64,000 nucleotides of DNA from positions 3,472,001 through 3,536,000 of the forward strand of contig CP169086.1 in assembly GCA_041890495.1 (NCBI GenBank), written 5' to 3'. Position 1 is the stretch's first letter; each line of letters starts with the position of its first letter. The notes below the pieces were generated by a model. It ran no database searches. It worked only from the letters and a program-made list of their open reading frames with translations, and had not been told where the DNA came from. Source of the DNA: Escherichia boydii. GTDB lineage: Bacteria > Pseudomonadota > Gammaproteobacteria > Enterobacterales > Enterobacteriaceae. Shown in pieces: positions 27,051-35,548 of this stretch. Position numbers and translations under genes: made by a program.

Positions 27051-27720
27051 GACTTACCTTTGCCAGTTCACTGCGCATTTCATCAATGACTTTTTTGTAG
27101 TCTGGCTGGTCGAAGATTGCCGAACCGGCGACGAACATATCCGCGCCCGCCGCAGCGATTTCGCCAATGTTGTTCACCTTCACGCCACCGTCCACTTCTA
27201 GTCGAATGTCAAAGCCAGACTCGTCGATACGGCGACGTACTTCGCGCAGTTTATCCAGTGTTTGAGGAATGAAAGACTGACCGCCGAAACCAGGGTTGAC
27301 GGACATCAGCAGGATCACATCCAGCTTATCCATCACGTAATCCAGATAGCTCAGAGGTGTCGCCGGGTTAAATACCAGACCCGCTTTACAGCCATTTTCT
27401 TTAATCAGTTGCAGCGTGCGGTCAACATGCTCGGAGGCTTCTGGATGAAAGGTAATGATGCTGGCACCAGCGGCAGCGAAATCAGGCACAATGCGATCGA
27501 CGGGTTTCACCATCAGGTGTACGTCGATAGGGGCGGTAATGCCATAGTTACGCAAGGATTTCAGCACCATTGGCCCAATCGTCAGATTGGGAACATAGTG
27601 GTTATCCATGACGTCAAAATGCACGACATCAGCGCCAGCTGCCAGGGCTTTTGCGGTATCTTCACCCAGGCGGGCAAAATCAGCCGACAGAATTGAGGGG
27701 GCAATCAAATACTGTTTCAT
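27043..27720 (-). CDS. rpe: Rpe, ribulose-phosphate 3-epimerase
   Basis: A 225-residue TIM-barrel enzyme of the pentose phosphate pathway interconverting ribulose 5-phosphate and xylulose 5-phosphate. Conserved pieces: APSILSADFARLGED at the N-terminus, HFDVMDNHYVPNLTIGP with metal-binding His and Asp, MSVNPGFGGQSF, and EVDGGVKVNN with the second catalytic Asp. It follows dam by 17 bases and overlaps gph by eight. Reads as E. coli. Confidence 0.96.
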   Translation of the reverse strand: MKQYLIAPSILSADFARLGEDTAKALAAGADVVHFDVMDNHYVPNLTIGPMVLKSLRNYGITAPIDVHLMVKPVDRIVPDFAAAGASIITFHPEASEHVDRTLQLIKENGCKAGLVFNPATPLSYLDYVMDKLDVILLMSVNPGFGGQSFIPQTLDKLREVRRRIDESGFDIRLEVDGGVKVNNIGEIAAAGADMFVAGSAIFDQPDYKKVIDEMRSELAKVSHE

Positions 27721-27737
27721 CCGCTTCTCCTTGAGAA

Positions 27738-28575
27738 TTATTTTTTCGCGGGTGAAACGACTCCTGGTTTGTACAAAGCCAGCAGTTCGTCCACCTTTTT
27801 ACGTGTGCCGCCGTTGCTGCTTATACTGCGTCGAACTTTGACGACATGCAATTTTGCGCGCTGATACCACTCACGCGTTAACATCGTATCGTGATTGGAG
27901 ATCAGCACTGGAATATGGCGCTCAACCAGACCTTCGGCGATCTCCGCCAGATGCGCTTGTTGTTCAAGCGTAAAACTGTTTGTGTGATACGCCGTAAAGT
28001 TGGCGGTCGCAGACAGCGGTGCATAAGGCGGATCGCAATAGACGACGGATGCATCATCTGCGCGCGCCATGCTATCGGCGTAAGACTCACAATAGAAAAA
28101 GGCATTCTGCGCTTTTTCAGCGAAGTGATACAACTCTGCTTCCGGGAAATAGGGTTTTTTGTAGCGGCCGAACGGCACGTTAAACTCACCGCGCAGATTG
28201 TAACGACACAGGCCGTTGTAACCGTAGCGGTTCAAATATAAAAACAGTACCGCCCGACGGAACGGATCCTGGCTTTTGTTGAACTCTTCGCGGAACTGAT
28301 AGTAAACCTCGGCGCAATTTGTTTCGGGAACAAACAGCTCGCGTGCGGCCTGTACGTACTCATCAGTACGCATCTTCACAATGTTATAGAGACTGATCAG
28401 GTCGCTATTGATATCGGCAAGGATATAACGAGAAAAGTCGGTGTTGAGAAACACCGACCCGGCACCTACAAAAGGCTCAACCAGACATTCGCCCTTGGGC
28501 AAATGCCGTTTAATATCATCAAGCAGGGGATACTTGCCCCCTGCCCACTTCAAAAAAGCGCGATTTTTTCTTCAT
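27738..28575 (-). pseudogene. dam: dam, DNA adenine methylase with +1 frameshift at codon 4
   Basis: Dam methylates adenine in GATC and directs mismatch repair, replication initiation and gene regulation. The normal ATG (28573-28575) opens MKK and then runs into an A6 tract where the E. coli gene, as I recall it, has A5, so the frame changes to KSRFFEVG. The distance from ATG to stop is 838 bases, not a multiple of three, which confirms the shift independently of memory. The rest of Dam is intact from KWAGGKYP, through DPPY in the catalytic motif, to the end. The only in-frame start left is TTG at 28553, giving a protein that lacks seven residues but keeps the KWAGGK AdoMet motif; there is no good ribosome-binding site for it. 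A homopolymer read error would also explain it. Confidence 0.85.
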
Positions 28576-28681
28576 GCTGACTAACTAATTACACCTTCTC
28601 CGGCTGTGGAGAAAGCTCCGACAGCATCCAGCGCTTCAGGCAACTCCCGCAACGATAAACCATTGCGGGAGATAACCTTGA

Positions 28682-29999
28682 TTACTTCAGATCGGCCTGT
28701 ACCTGACGCAGCGGTTTCGCCCACGGGTTTTTGGCCTGGACATCTGCTGGCAATGTAGATACCGCTTTTTTCGCCTCTTCTTTCGAAGCGTACACGCCAG
28801 AAACCAGGACATACCACGGCTTGACCATTACGCGTCGTTTCATAGACAACGTAGTTTTTCAGATTCTCTTTCTTCGCCCAACCGTTCAGGTTGTCGTAGT
28901 TAGAGGAACTGCTCAGCTGCAGAGTGTAGTTGCTGGATGGCGCAGACTTCAGCGAACTAACGTTACCTGCCGTTTTGCCTGCGGCACTGCTGGAGGCTGT
29001 TGCCGTGCCTGCTGGAGCCGTTGCTGCAGGCGCAGCTGTGGCAGCCGGTGCGGTTGTTGTCGCCGTTGCTTTCGGCGCAGTCTGCGTGACTGGCGCTTTC
29101 GCAGTCTCGCTCACCGCAGCCGTTTCGGTGTGTTTCGGCTGTGCCGGTACGGCTTTCACTTCAGGCGCTTTTACAACTGCCTGAGGTTTGGTTTCACGCT
29201 TAGGCTCAATCACCGCCTGCTTGCGTTCAGGACGCGTCGCAGTTTGCGTCTGGCGCGGTTTGGTTTCCGTTGCAGCCGCTTGTGGTTGAGCGTTACCACC
29301 GCGAATCGGGGCAACGGTTGCCGGCTCAGTTGGCAGCGTAGAGTTAACCACGACGTTATCAACCTGCTGCTGGTTCTGCGGCTGTGTCAGCGCATTGTTC
29401 AGATCTCCCTGAACTTCTACGCGCTGCTGGCCTTCAGGCGTAGCAGGTGCCTGACCCTGAGCAGGGGTTGAAGAAACGGGCGGCAGAGAAACATCCTGCG
29501 GCGCTGTGGTGTTACCTGCCGTCTGCTCTGCAGAAGTGGCACCCGGCGCAGGCTGTGCGCCATTCGCCTGATTTGTCGCATCGTTACCGGAAAGGTTGAT
29601 GCTCTTCTCAGCGGAAGCAGTTTGCTCGGTAGAGTTCGTTGACGGTGCTTTAAGCGCGGAGCCAATGCCGACAATCAGCAGCACAAGCACCAGAACGCCA
29701 AGGCCCATCATAATATACTGGCGGGAAGCCGGTTTTGGCGCAGCGGCTTTTTTACGTTTACGCGGGCGACGCTCTACAGGCTGTTCGTCCATTGAATCTT
29801 CTTCGGACTCATAATCCTCTTCTGCTCGCTCTTCGTGCGCGTTGCGGCTGCGCGAAGGACGACGATCGTCTGCATCCAGATCAACATCGTCAAAGTTGAT
29901 CTGCGGCTCGTTATCACGTTCAGAAGATTGACGAGAACGACCAGTACGACGATCGCTGGGATCGGGTTTCAGCTCGTCTTCTGGTTTGAATTCATCCAT
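28682..29999 (-). pseudogene. damX: damX, septal SPOR-domain protein with +1 frameshift
   Basis: DamX is a single-pass inner-membrane division protein that binds denuded septal peptidoglycan by its C-terminal SPOR domain. Here residues 1-95 are a charged cytoplasmic part, about 100-122 a membrane helix (LGVLVLVLLIVGIG), then a long Pro/Ala/Thr/Gln linker, and the SPOR domain begins YTLQLSSSSNYDNLNGW. After ETTRNGQ the frame changes ([10 protein letters not shown]). Deleting one A at about 28833-28836 (CAAG to CAG) restores [16 protein letters not shown]... and a stop at 28682. As read, translation runs on to 28581 with an unrelated tail, so roughly the last 47 SPOR residues are lost. ATG to the restored stop is 1318 bases, also one base too many. 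The N-terminal and linker parts are clearly not E. coli. Confidence 0.82.
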
Positions 30000-30090
30000 T
30001 TAACACCCCACTAAAAGGTTAATGCTTACCACGTTGCAATTAACCTGAAGCTAATAGACCGCTTGATAAGCGGCCTGACCTTTCTTGTTG

Positions 30091-31179
30091 TTACGCTGAT
30101 TGACAATCGGCAATGGCGTTAAGAACAAGCTCGTGCGAAACGCCGCTGCGAACTTCACTCTTACCAATTGCCAACGGAAGAATTAAGCGCATCTCTCCCG
30201 CAAGGACTTTCTTGTCACGCAGCATATGCGGTAAATACGCCTGCACGGACATTTCGCGCGGCCCATTAACCGGTAACCCAGCCCACGTGAGCAGGGTTAT
30301 AATACGCTGCGTTTCGGCAGAACTAAACTGCCCGAGACGTTCCGACGTCCGCGCCGCCATCACCATACCCGCAGCGACCGCTTCACCATGTAACCAATTG
30401 CCATACCCCATTTCAGCTTCAATGGCATGACCAAAGGTGTGTCCCAGATTCAGTAAAGCACGTAACCCGGTTTCGCGCTCGTCGGCGGCGACAACTTCTG
30501 CCTTCAGTTCACAACAACGGCGAATACAGTACGCCATTGCCGGACCGTCCAGACGCAACAACGCATCCAGATTCTCTTCCAGCCAGTTAAAAAACGCACC
30601 GTCAAGAATAATGCCGTATTTGATGACTTCTGCCAGCCCCGACGCTAACTCACGCGGGGGAAGCGTTTTCAGACAGTCGAGATCCACCACCACTGAAGCA
30701 GGCTGGTAGAACGCGCCAATCATGTTTTTACCGAGGGGATGGTTGACCGCAGTTTTGCCGCCAACGGAGGAATCGACCTGCGACAGTAACGTCGTCGGGA
30801 CTTGAATGAAACGAACACCGCGCTGATAACTCGCCGCCGCGAAGCCGGTCAGATCGCCCACTACGCCGCCGCCAAGCGCCACCAGCGTAGTATCGCGACC
30901 ATGCGGCTTTTGTAACAACGCCGTAAAGACGGTATCGAGTACAGCCAGGCTTTTATACTGCTCGCCGTCAGGGAGGATAACGCTATCGACGTTAACACCC
31001 GCCTGTTCAAGTACGCCGCGGACCTTATCGAGATACAGAGGAGCCAGGGTTTCGTTGGTGACCAACATGACCTGCTCGCCCGATTTCAGCGGTAAGAATG
31101 AAGCTGGTTCATTAAACAAACCAGATGCGATGGTAATTGGGTAACTACGTTCCCCGAGAGTAACGACAATCCTCTCCAT
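30091..31179 (-). CDS. aroB: AroB, 3-dehydroquinate synthase
   Basis: A 362-residue enzyme of the shikimate pathway that converts DAHP to 3-dehydroquinate. It uses NAD and a divalent metal: the glycine-rich ALGGGVVGDLTGFAAA is near residue 100, and metal ligands lie in the LGHTFGHAIE stretch near residue 250. It reads as E. coli apart from a few residues near 300 (TLLTWAGLP). Second gene of the aroK operon, separated from damX by about 90 bases that carry no gene. Confidence 0.95.
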   Translation of the reverse strand: MERIVVTLGERSYPITIASGLFNEPASFLPLKSGEQVMLVTNETLAPLYLDKVRGVLEQAGVNVDSVILPDGEQYKSLAVLDTVFTALLQKPHGRDTTLVALGGGVVGDLTGFAAASYQRGVRFIQVPTTLLSQVDSSVGGKTAVNHPLGKNMIGAFYQPASVVVDLDCLKTLPPRELASGLAEVIKYGIILDGAFFNWLEENLDALLRLDGPAMAYCIRRCCELKAEVVAADERETGLRALLNLGHTFGHAIEAEMGYGNWLHGEAVAAGMVMAARTSERLGQFSSAETQRIITLLTWAGLPVNGPREMSVQAYLPHMLRDKKVLAGEMRLILPLAIGKSEVRSGVSHELVLNAIADCQSA

Positions 31180-31235
31180 AACGCGACATCCACCTTAATT
31201 ACTGTACCCGCAGACGAGTGTATATAAAGCCAGAA

Positions 31236-31757
31236 TTAGTTGCTTTCCAGCATGTGAATAATCTGGTTTGCAACCACTTTAGCGCTTTGATCATCAGTAC
31301 GAATGGTCACGTCGGCAATCTCTTCATACAGCGGATTGCGTTCATTGGCCAACGCTTCCAGAACTTCACGCGGCGGTGTTTCAACGTGCAGCAACGGGCG
31401 TTTTTTATCACGCTGCGTGCGTGCAAGTTGCTTTTCGATGGTCGTTTCAAGATAAACGACAACGCCACGAGCGGAAAGACGGTTACGCGTTTCACGGGAT
31501 TTCACAGAGCCGCCGCCAGTAGCCAGCACAATACCCTGTTTCTCGGTCAACTCATTGATGACCTTTTCTTCGCGATCGCGGAAGCCTTCTTCGCCTTCTA
31601 AATCGAAAACCCAGCCCACATCAGCTCCGGTTCGTTTCTCAATCTCTTGATCGGAATCGTAAAATTCCATATTGAGTTGTTGAGCTAACTGGCGCCCAAT
31701 AGTGCTTTTTCCGGCACCCATAGGCCCAACCAGAAAGATATTGCGTTTCTCTGCCAT
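31236..31757 (-). CDS. aroK: AroK, shikimate kinase I
   Basis: A 173-residue kinase that phosphorylates shikimate. The P-loop GPMGAGKST is at residues 11-19, the substrate Asp in EFYDSDQEIEKRTG, and the glycine-rich LATGGGSV follows. I use the ATG giving MAEKRNIF; the frame is open further upstream but this is the known start of the family. First gene of the operon ending with trpS. Reads as E. coli. Confidence 0.95.
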   Translation of the reverse strand: MAEKRNIFLVGPMGAGKSTIGRQLAQQLNMEFYDSDQEIEKRTGADVGWVFDLEGEEGFRDREEKVINELTEKQGIVLATGGGSVKSRETRNRLSARGVVVYLETTIEKQLARTQRDKKRPLLHVETPPREVLEALANERNPLYEEIADVTIRTDDQSAKVVANQIIHMLESN

Positions 31758-32157
31758 TTTTTCGGTACTACTAAGACTATTCGTTAATGATAAACCCGCT
31801 TCGCTCAGAGAGCGCCGCAGGACATGAACTGAAACCTCATAAGATATTGCGAGAGTCAGACTGAAAATTATCTCAATACTCCAGCGGGTTTGGCAACTGA
31901 ATAAATCACCCATCCCTCTGCATATCTGGTCGCTGCAAGCGCGCTGCCTTGCTACCACCGCTCTGGCGATAAATCACCGGGTAAGATTAGCGTAAAAAAG
32001 ACAGCAAAATGCCGCCTGAATGATAAATCATCATCATGGAACGCAGGCAGCGAAGAGCACCAACTCTCAAATCGGTACTCCTTGTATGCTAATTCATGCC
32101 CCACGTCAAACATCTGCAACAAACTGAATGCAAAATCATTGCGGGGATCGTTACCCG
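31758..32157 (-). promoter_or_regulatory. aroK promoter region and hofQ/aroK gap
   Basis: A 400-base region between hofQ and aroK, both on the minus strand. It should carry the promoters of the large aroK operon. I see AT-rich stretches around 31980-32050 but cannot fix a start. No small gene with a convincing ribosome-binding site was found. The change from diverged hofQ to E. coli-type aroK lies somewhere in this region. Confidence 0.45.
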
Positions 32158-33396
32158 TCAGCGAATACCGACCAGACGTGGTGTAATAAACACCACTAAC
32201 TCGCGCCGTTCATTATCCTTACCATCGTGGCGAAAGAGCTGTCCAAGCCAGGGGATTTTCCCCAGCCCCGGCACGCTGTCACTGCCGGTTTTATTCTTCT
32301 GCGAAAAAATTCCGCCTAACGCCAGCGTTTCTCCACTTTTTACCTCCACCTGAGTTTCTATCTCCTGTTTGTCGATCGCCAGCGTTTCGCCGTCAGCCTG
32401 CTGCAGAACCTGTCCCGGCATATTTTCGCTGATGTGCAATTTCAGGCGCACGCGCCCTCCCGGCAAGACCACCGGCGTGACCTCCATCCCTAATACCGCC
32501 TCCTTAAACTCAACGGAGGTTGCGCCGCTTTCACCGCTTGAGACCTGATACGGAATTTCGCTGCCCTGCTTGATGCTGGCCGGCTGGCCGTGCGAGGCCA
32601 GCAGCCGCGGGCTGGCGATGATATCGACCTGCTGTTTTTGCTCCAGCGCTGAGAGCTCCAAATCCAGCAGCCGACCATTGATCCTCCCGATATTAAAACC
32701 CACGTGGGTGGTGGCGCTGGCGACGGAAAGATCGCTGCCCACCGTCGTGAGCTGTCCAACCTTGCCCGCGTCGGTAGCGTCGGCGAGATTCCACTTCACT
32801 CCCAGCTCGCGCAGGCTTTTTTCGTTAATGGTCACAATATGCGCCGCCAGCTCGACCTGCTCGATGGGAATATCCATCTGAGCGGCCCAGCGCTGCAGCG
32901 TCTCCACCACCGCCTGGTTATCCCGAATCAGCAGCCGGTTGGTGCGTTTGTCGAGAGACAAACTTCCCTTTGGGCTCAGGAGTTTTTCCGCGTCTTTTTG
33001 CAGCTCTCCAGCATCGGCATAGGAAAAAGGGATACTGTGAGACACCAGCGGCGCATCAAGCTGTCGACGCGTCCGCTCCTGTTCTGAGCGTTCCTGCTGT
33101 TCACGCTGCCAGGCCGCGGTATGCACATAAAAAATTCCGCCCTCCTCTCGCAAAACGAGGCCAGCGCTGGTGACAACCGTCTGTAACGCCTGTCGCCAGG
33201 GGACGCGCGTCAGGTTGAGCGAAAGCGTGCCGCCGACATCAGGCGATATCACCAGATTTCGGTTCTCCTGTTCGACCAGGCTCTGCAGTATCTGGACTAC
33301 AGGCACATCATCCACCACCAGCGTGACCGGTTTTGGCGCGGCGGCCCACAGCGGATGGCTGAACGCCAGCAGCCACAGCATTATCCGTAAATTCAT
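32158..33396 (-). CDS. hofQ: HofQ, secretin-like outer-membrane protein for DNA uptake as nutrient
   Basis: A 412-residue protein of the PilQ secretin family with a signal peptide (MNLRIMLWLLAFSHPLWAA) and a C-terminal secretin domain (ASPRLLASHGQPASIKQGSE, VKSGETLALGGIF, ELVVFITPRLV). In E. coli hofMNOPQ are homologues of competence pilus genes needed to use DNA as a carbon source. The start MNLRIML overlaps the end of hofP by 89 bases; this long overlap is normal for the cluster. Clearly diverged from E. coli HofQ in the first 150 residues. Confidence 0.92.
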   Translation of the reverse strand: MNLRIMLWLLAFSHPLWAAAPKPVTLVVDDVPVVQILQSLVEQENRNLVISPDVGGTLSLNLTRVPWRQALQTVVTSAGLVLREEGGIFYVHTAAWQREQQERSEQERTRRQLDAPLVSHSIPFSYADAGELQKDAEKLLSPKGSLSLDKRTNRLLIRDNQAVVETLQRWAAQMDIPIEQVELAAHIVTINEKSLRELGVKWNLADATDAGKVGQLTTVGSDLSVASATTHVGFNIGRINGRLLDLELSALEQKQQVDIIASPRLLASHGQPASIKQGSEIPYQVSSGESGATSVEFKEAVLGMEVTPVVLPGGRVRLKLHISENMPGQVLQQADGETLAIDKQEIETQVEVKSGETLALGGIFSQKNKTGSDSVPGLGKIPWLGQLFRHDGKDNERRELVVFITPRLVGIR

Positions 33397-33712
33397 TCTT
33401 ATTCGTTCCTTCTCGTTGCCACGTCCATTTTCCTGGTTCACATGTGTCACCCACATCAACAACCAGTTCCGTTTCATTGACGGCCGTTATCGTCCAGCCC
33501 GCAGGGAAGCGCTCATGCGTTTTCAGCCGGTACCAGCGCTTTTGCCCATCCTGTAAAATGCCGATAGCCTGCTGTTCTCCCACCATGCCGCGATATCGCC
33601 ACTGCACCAGCTCGCCAATGGCGCAGGGATCGTCCGGCGGGCGAAACGGATCGCGCATGCCGGTCAATAGCAGCACAGAGCAAACCAGCAAATATCGCGC
33701 GCTATTTCGCAT
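33308..33712 (-). CDS. hofP: HofP, PilP-like protein
   Basis: A 134-residue PilP-like protein with an N-terminal hydrophobic signal segment (RYLLVCSVLLLTG) followed by the family signature MRDPFRPP and ELVQWRYRGMVG. In pilus machines PilP joins the inner-membrane PilNO complex to the secretin. The ATG giving MRNSARYLL overlaps hofO by 11 bases. Its last 29 codons overlap hofQ. Diverged from E. coli. Confidence 0.88.
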   Translation of the reverse strand: MRNSARYLLVCSVLLLTGMRDPFRPPDDPCAIGELVQWRYRGMVGEQQAIGILQDGQKRWYRLKTHERFPAGWTITAVNETELVVDVGDTCEPGKWTWQREGTNKNEFTDNAVAAGVQPSAVGRRAKTGHAGGG

Positions 33713-34157
33713 GTTCAAGCTCCAGCCGCAGGCGCAACGCCTTACCGTGTGGGGCAATCGCGAAAGCGGCGATCTGCACATCCCGCTGCGCCAGCCGGGA
33801 AAAAAGCGCCGGAAGCGCCTGCCACTCCACCTCCAGCATCAATTCCCCCCCGCTCTGCAGCGGCTTCCAGTGAACCAGCGTCGTGTTATCGCCCTGAAAA
33901 TCGAGCGGAGAAAACGGCGTCAGCGCCCGTACCTGCGCTGTTTTCGTAAGAAACGGCACCTTTCTGACGGCAGGCCATAACGCCGCGTTCGTCCTCACGT
34001 CCTGAATCAGCTGGCGTTGTCGTTCAGCACACTGCCTGTCTACCGGTCTGAGCAAGGTGCCCCAGGCGGCCAGTCCTGCCAGGAGACTCCCCAGACACCA
34101 GAAGAGCACCCGATACCACGGACGGCTTTCGCACCAGCGTTCTAACAGGGTATCCAT
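33702..34157 (-). CDS. hofO: HofO, PilO-like inner-membrane protein
   Basis: A 151-residue protein with one hydrophobic helix (VLFWCLGSLLAGLAAWGTLL, about residues 17-37) and a small periplasmic domain, matching HofO/PilO in size and layout. It would pair with HofN in the inner membrane. It begins four bases after the hofN stop. Sequence conservation in this family is low, so the name rests largely on position between hofN and hofP. Confidence 0.86.
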   Translation of the reverse strand: MDTLLERWCESRPWYRVLFWCLGSLLAGLAAWGTLLRPVDRQCAERQRQLIQDVRTNAALWPAVRKVPFLTKTAQVRALTPFSPLDFQGDNTTLVHWKPLQSGGELMLEVEWQALPALFSRLAQRDVQIAAFAIAPHGKALRLRLELEHAK

Positions 34158-34160
34158 GCG

Positions 34161-34655
34161 TTACCCCTCGCTTTTAAGATGAAGGGTGAAGATCCAGCGC
34201 CCCTGACTGTCCTGCCGAAGCTCCCCCGCCGTCGCGGGCGTAAAACCCGCTATTTGCCCAAGCGCGTCGCGCAGGGCAGACAGGGCCGGCAGGGTTAGGG
34301 CATACCCACTCAGCATCAGAGCAGGAGGCTGATAGCGCAGCTCTGTCAGCCATGCCTGTGTCGGAATGGCGCGGGAAAGGGATTCCAGCACCGGTTGCCA
34401 TGCGCGTCGTTGAAGGGTCTGCGCTGGCTTCTGCGCCTGTGAGGCGAGCTTCTGCCGGGAGGCAAGCGCGTGCTGCACGGTCTGCATTCCCGTCAGATCC
34501 GTTTGCAGCGCGTGCAGCCTCATAAGAGGGTTTATGCGCAGGCAGAAAATGACTACGAACATTAACAGCACGGTGCCGACACACATTGCGCCCCAGAAAC
34601 GCAGGCATCGCGCGCGCCTCTGCTTTCGCCAGGGCAGAAAGTTCATGATGCTCAT
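34161..34655 (-). CDS. hofN: HofN, PilN-like inner-membrane protein
   Basis: A 164-residue protein. It begins with a basic cytoplasmic motif MSIMNFLPWRKQRRARCLRF, typical of PilN, then one membrane helix (about residues 22-42), and a periplasmic part. It overlaps hofM by four bases (ATGA type). Likely partner of HofM (cytoplasmic) and HofO (membrane). Confidence 0.88.
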   Translation of the reverse strand: MSIMNFLPWRKQRRARCLRFWGAMCVGTVLLMFVVIFCLRINPLMRLHALQTDLTGMQTVQHALASRQKLASQAQKPAQTLQRRAWQPVLESLSRAIPTQAWLTELRYQPPALMLSGYALTLPALSALRDALGQIAGFTPATAGELRQDSQGRWIFTLHLKSEG

Positions 34656-35428
34656 CCGGGCACCTCGCTCATGGCCAACGCCAGCGCAACGGTATAATCA
34701 GCGCCGCAGTCCGGCAGCGGGGCATGGCAGCGCTCGAGGATTTCCCACGGGTCACGTCGGCTATCAAACAGCGCGATGTCATCCGGACCAAGCGCCAGCA
34801 GCGCCGAAAGCTCGGCCACGCTTTCGGCTTCTGTGATAAAGCGGCGTCCCCACTGGTGACGCATCGCCCACAGCCACTGCCGGTCGTCCCGCCAGGCGAT
34901 GCACGTCGCTGGCGCCACCGCAGGAAGAAGATTCGCCAGCGCGCTGGCATCCGGAGTAATAGTCACCAGCCTCAAACGCAGCGTTTTCGCCAGCGCCAGT
35001 AGGGTATTAACCTCGTTGTTTTGCGCAGCGGTCACGTGAAAGGTATTGCTGAAGGTATCCTGCGCGTAATCGAAACAGAGCGTATCGGCAGACATCTCCA
35101 GTTCGCGGGCGAGCGCGGCGCCAAGCCATGAGAGCTGCTCGCTGTCGCGCAGCGCAATGGTCGGGCGGGGGAGCGACCGTTGCAGAGTGCGTGCTGCCGG
35201 GAAAGAGAGGAACACCCGGTGGTAGTGCGGCAGCGTGTTCCGCCAGCCGCGTAACGCATCAACTAGCTGTTCTGACTGACAAATTTTGCCGTCACGAATG
35301 ATGCCTTCGGCCAGAGGAATCGCCCACCAGCGGCGCAAACGCCAGCCGGACTTCTCCCGGGTCAACGCAACGATCCGCACCCTATCCTGTTGAATATGAA
35401 CGCCCGTTTGCCATATTTTGAAAGCCAT
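34652..35428 (-). CDS. hofM: HofM, PilM-like ATPase-fold protein
   Basis: A 258-residue cytoplasmic PilM-like (actin-fold) protein starting MAFKIWQTGVHIQQDRVRIV. First gene of the hofMNOPQ operon, divergent from mrcA. Conserved parts such as FLSFPAARTLQRSLPRP and FDYAQDTFSNTFHVTAAQ are recognisable. Non-E. coli type. Whether the strain takes up DNA cannot be judged. Confidence 0.9.
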   Translation of the reverse strand: MAFKIWQTGVHIQQDRVRIVALTREKSGWRLRRWWAIPLAEGIIRDGKICQSEQLVDALRGWRNTLPHYHRVFLSFPAARTLQRSLPRPTIALRDSEQLSWLGAALARELEMSADTLCFDYAQDTFSNTFHVTAAQNNEVNTLLALAKTLRLRLVTITPDASALANLLPAVAPATCIAWRDDRQWLWAMRHQWGRRFITEAESVAELSALLALGPDDIALFDSRRDPWEILERCHAPLPDCGADYTVALALAMSEVPG

Positions 35429-35548
35429 GCTTCACGATCTCCTTATCACCCGTCACTCTGACGGGTATATCAATGCGTCTGGCTTGCCTTTATACTACCG
35501 CGCGTTTGTTTATAAACTGCCCAAATGAAACTAAATGGGAAATTTCCA

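Noticed and set aside
30277..30300. Small differences in AroB near residue 300 taken as another ancestry switch
   Set aside because: Only three or so residues differ, and both sides read as E. coli; ordinary strain variation is enough.
31758..31958. Extended aroK frame upstream of MAEKRN
   Set aside because: It is an open frame without family similarity; the promoter of the operon is expected there.
33308..33396. 89-base overlap of hofP and hofQ, first read as a frameshift
   Set aside because: Both products have the expected lengths (134 and 412 residues), and the E. coli cluster seems to have the same overlap.
35525..35548. Upstream ATG for mrcA
   Set aside because: The GTG at 35549 gives the standard 850-residue protein; the eight extra residues are not part of the family, though use of the ATG cannot be excluded.
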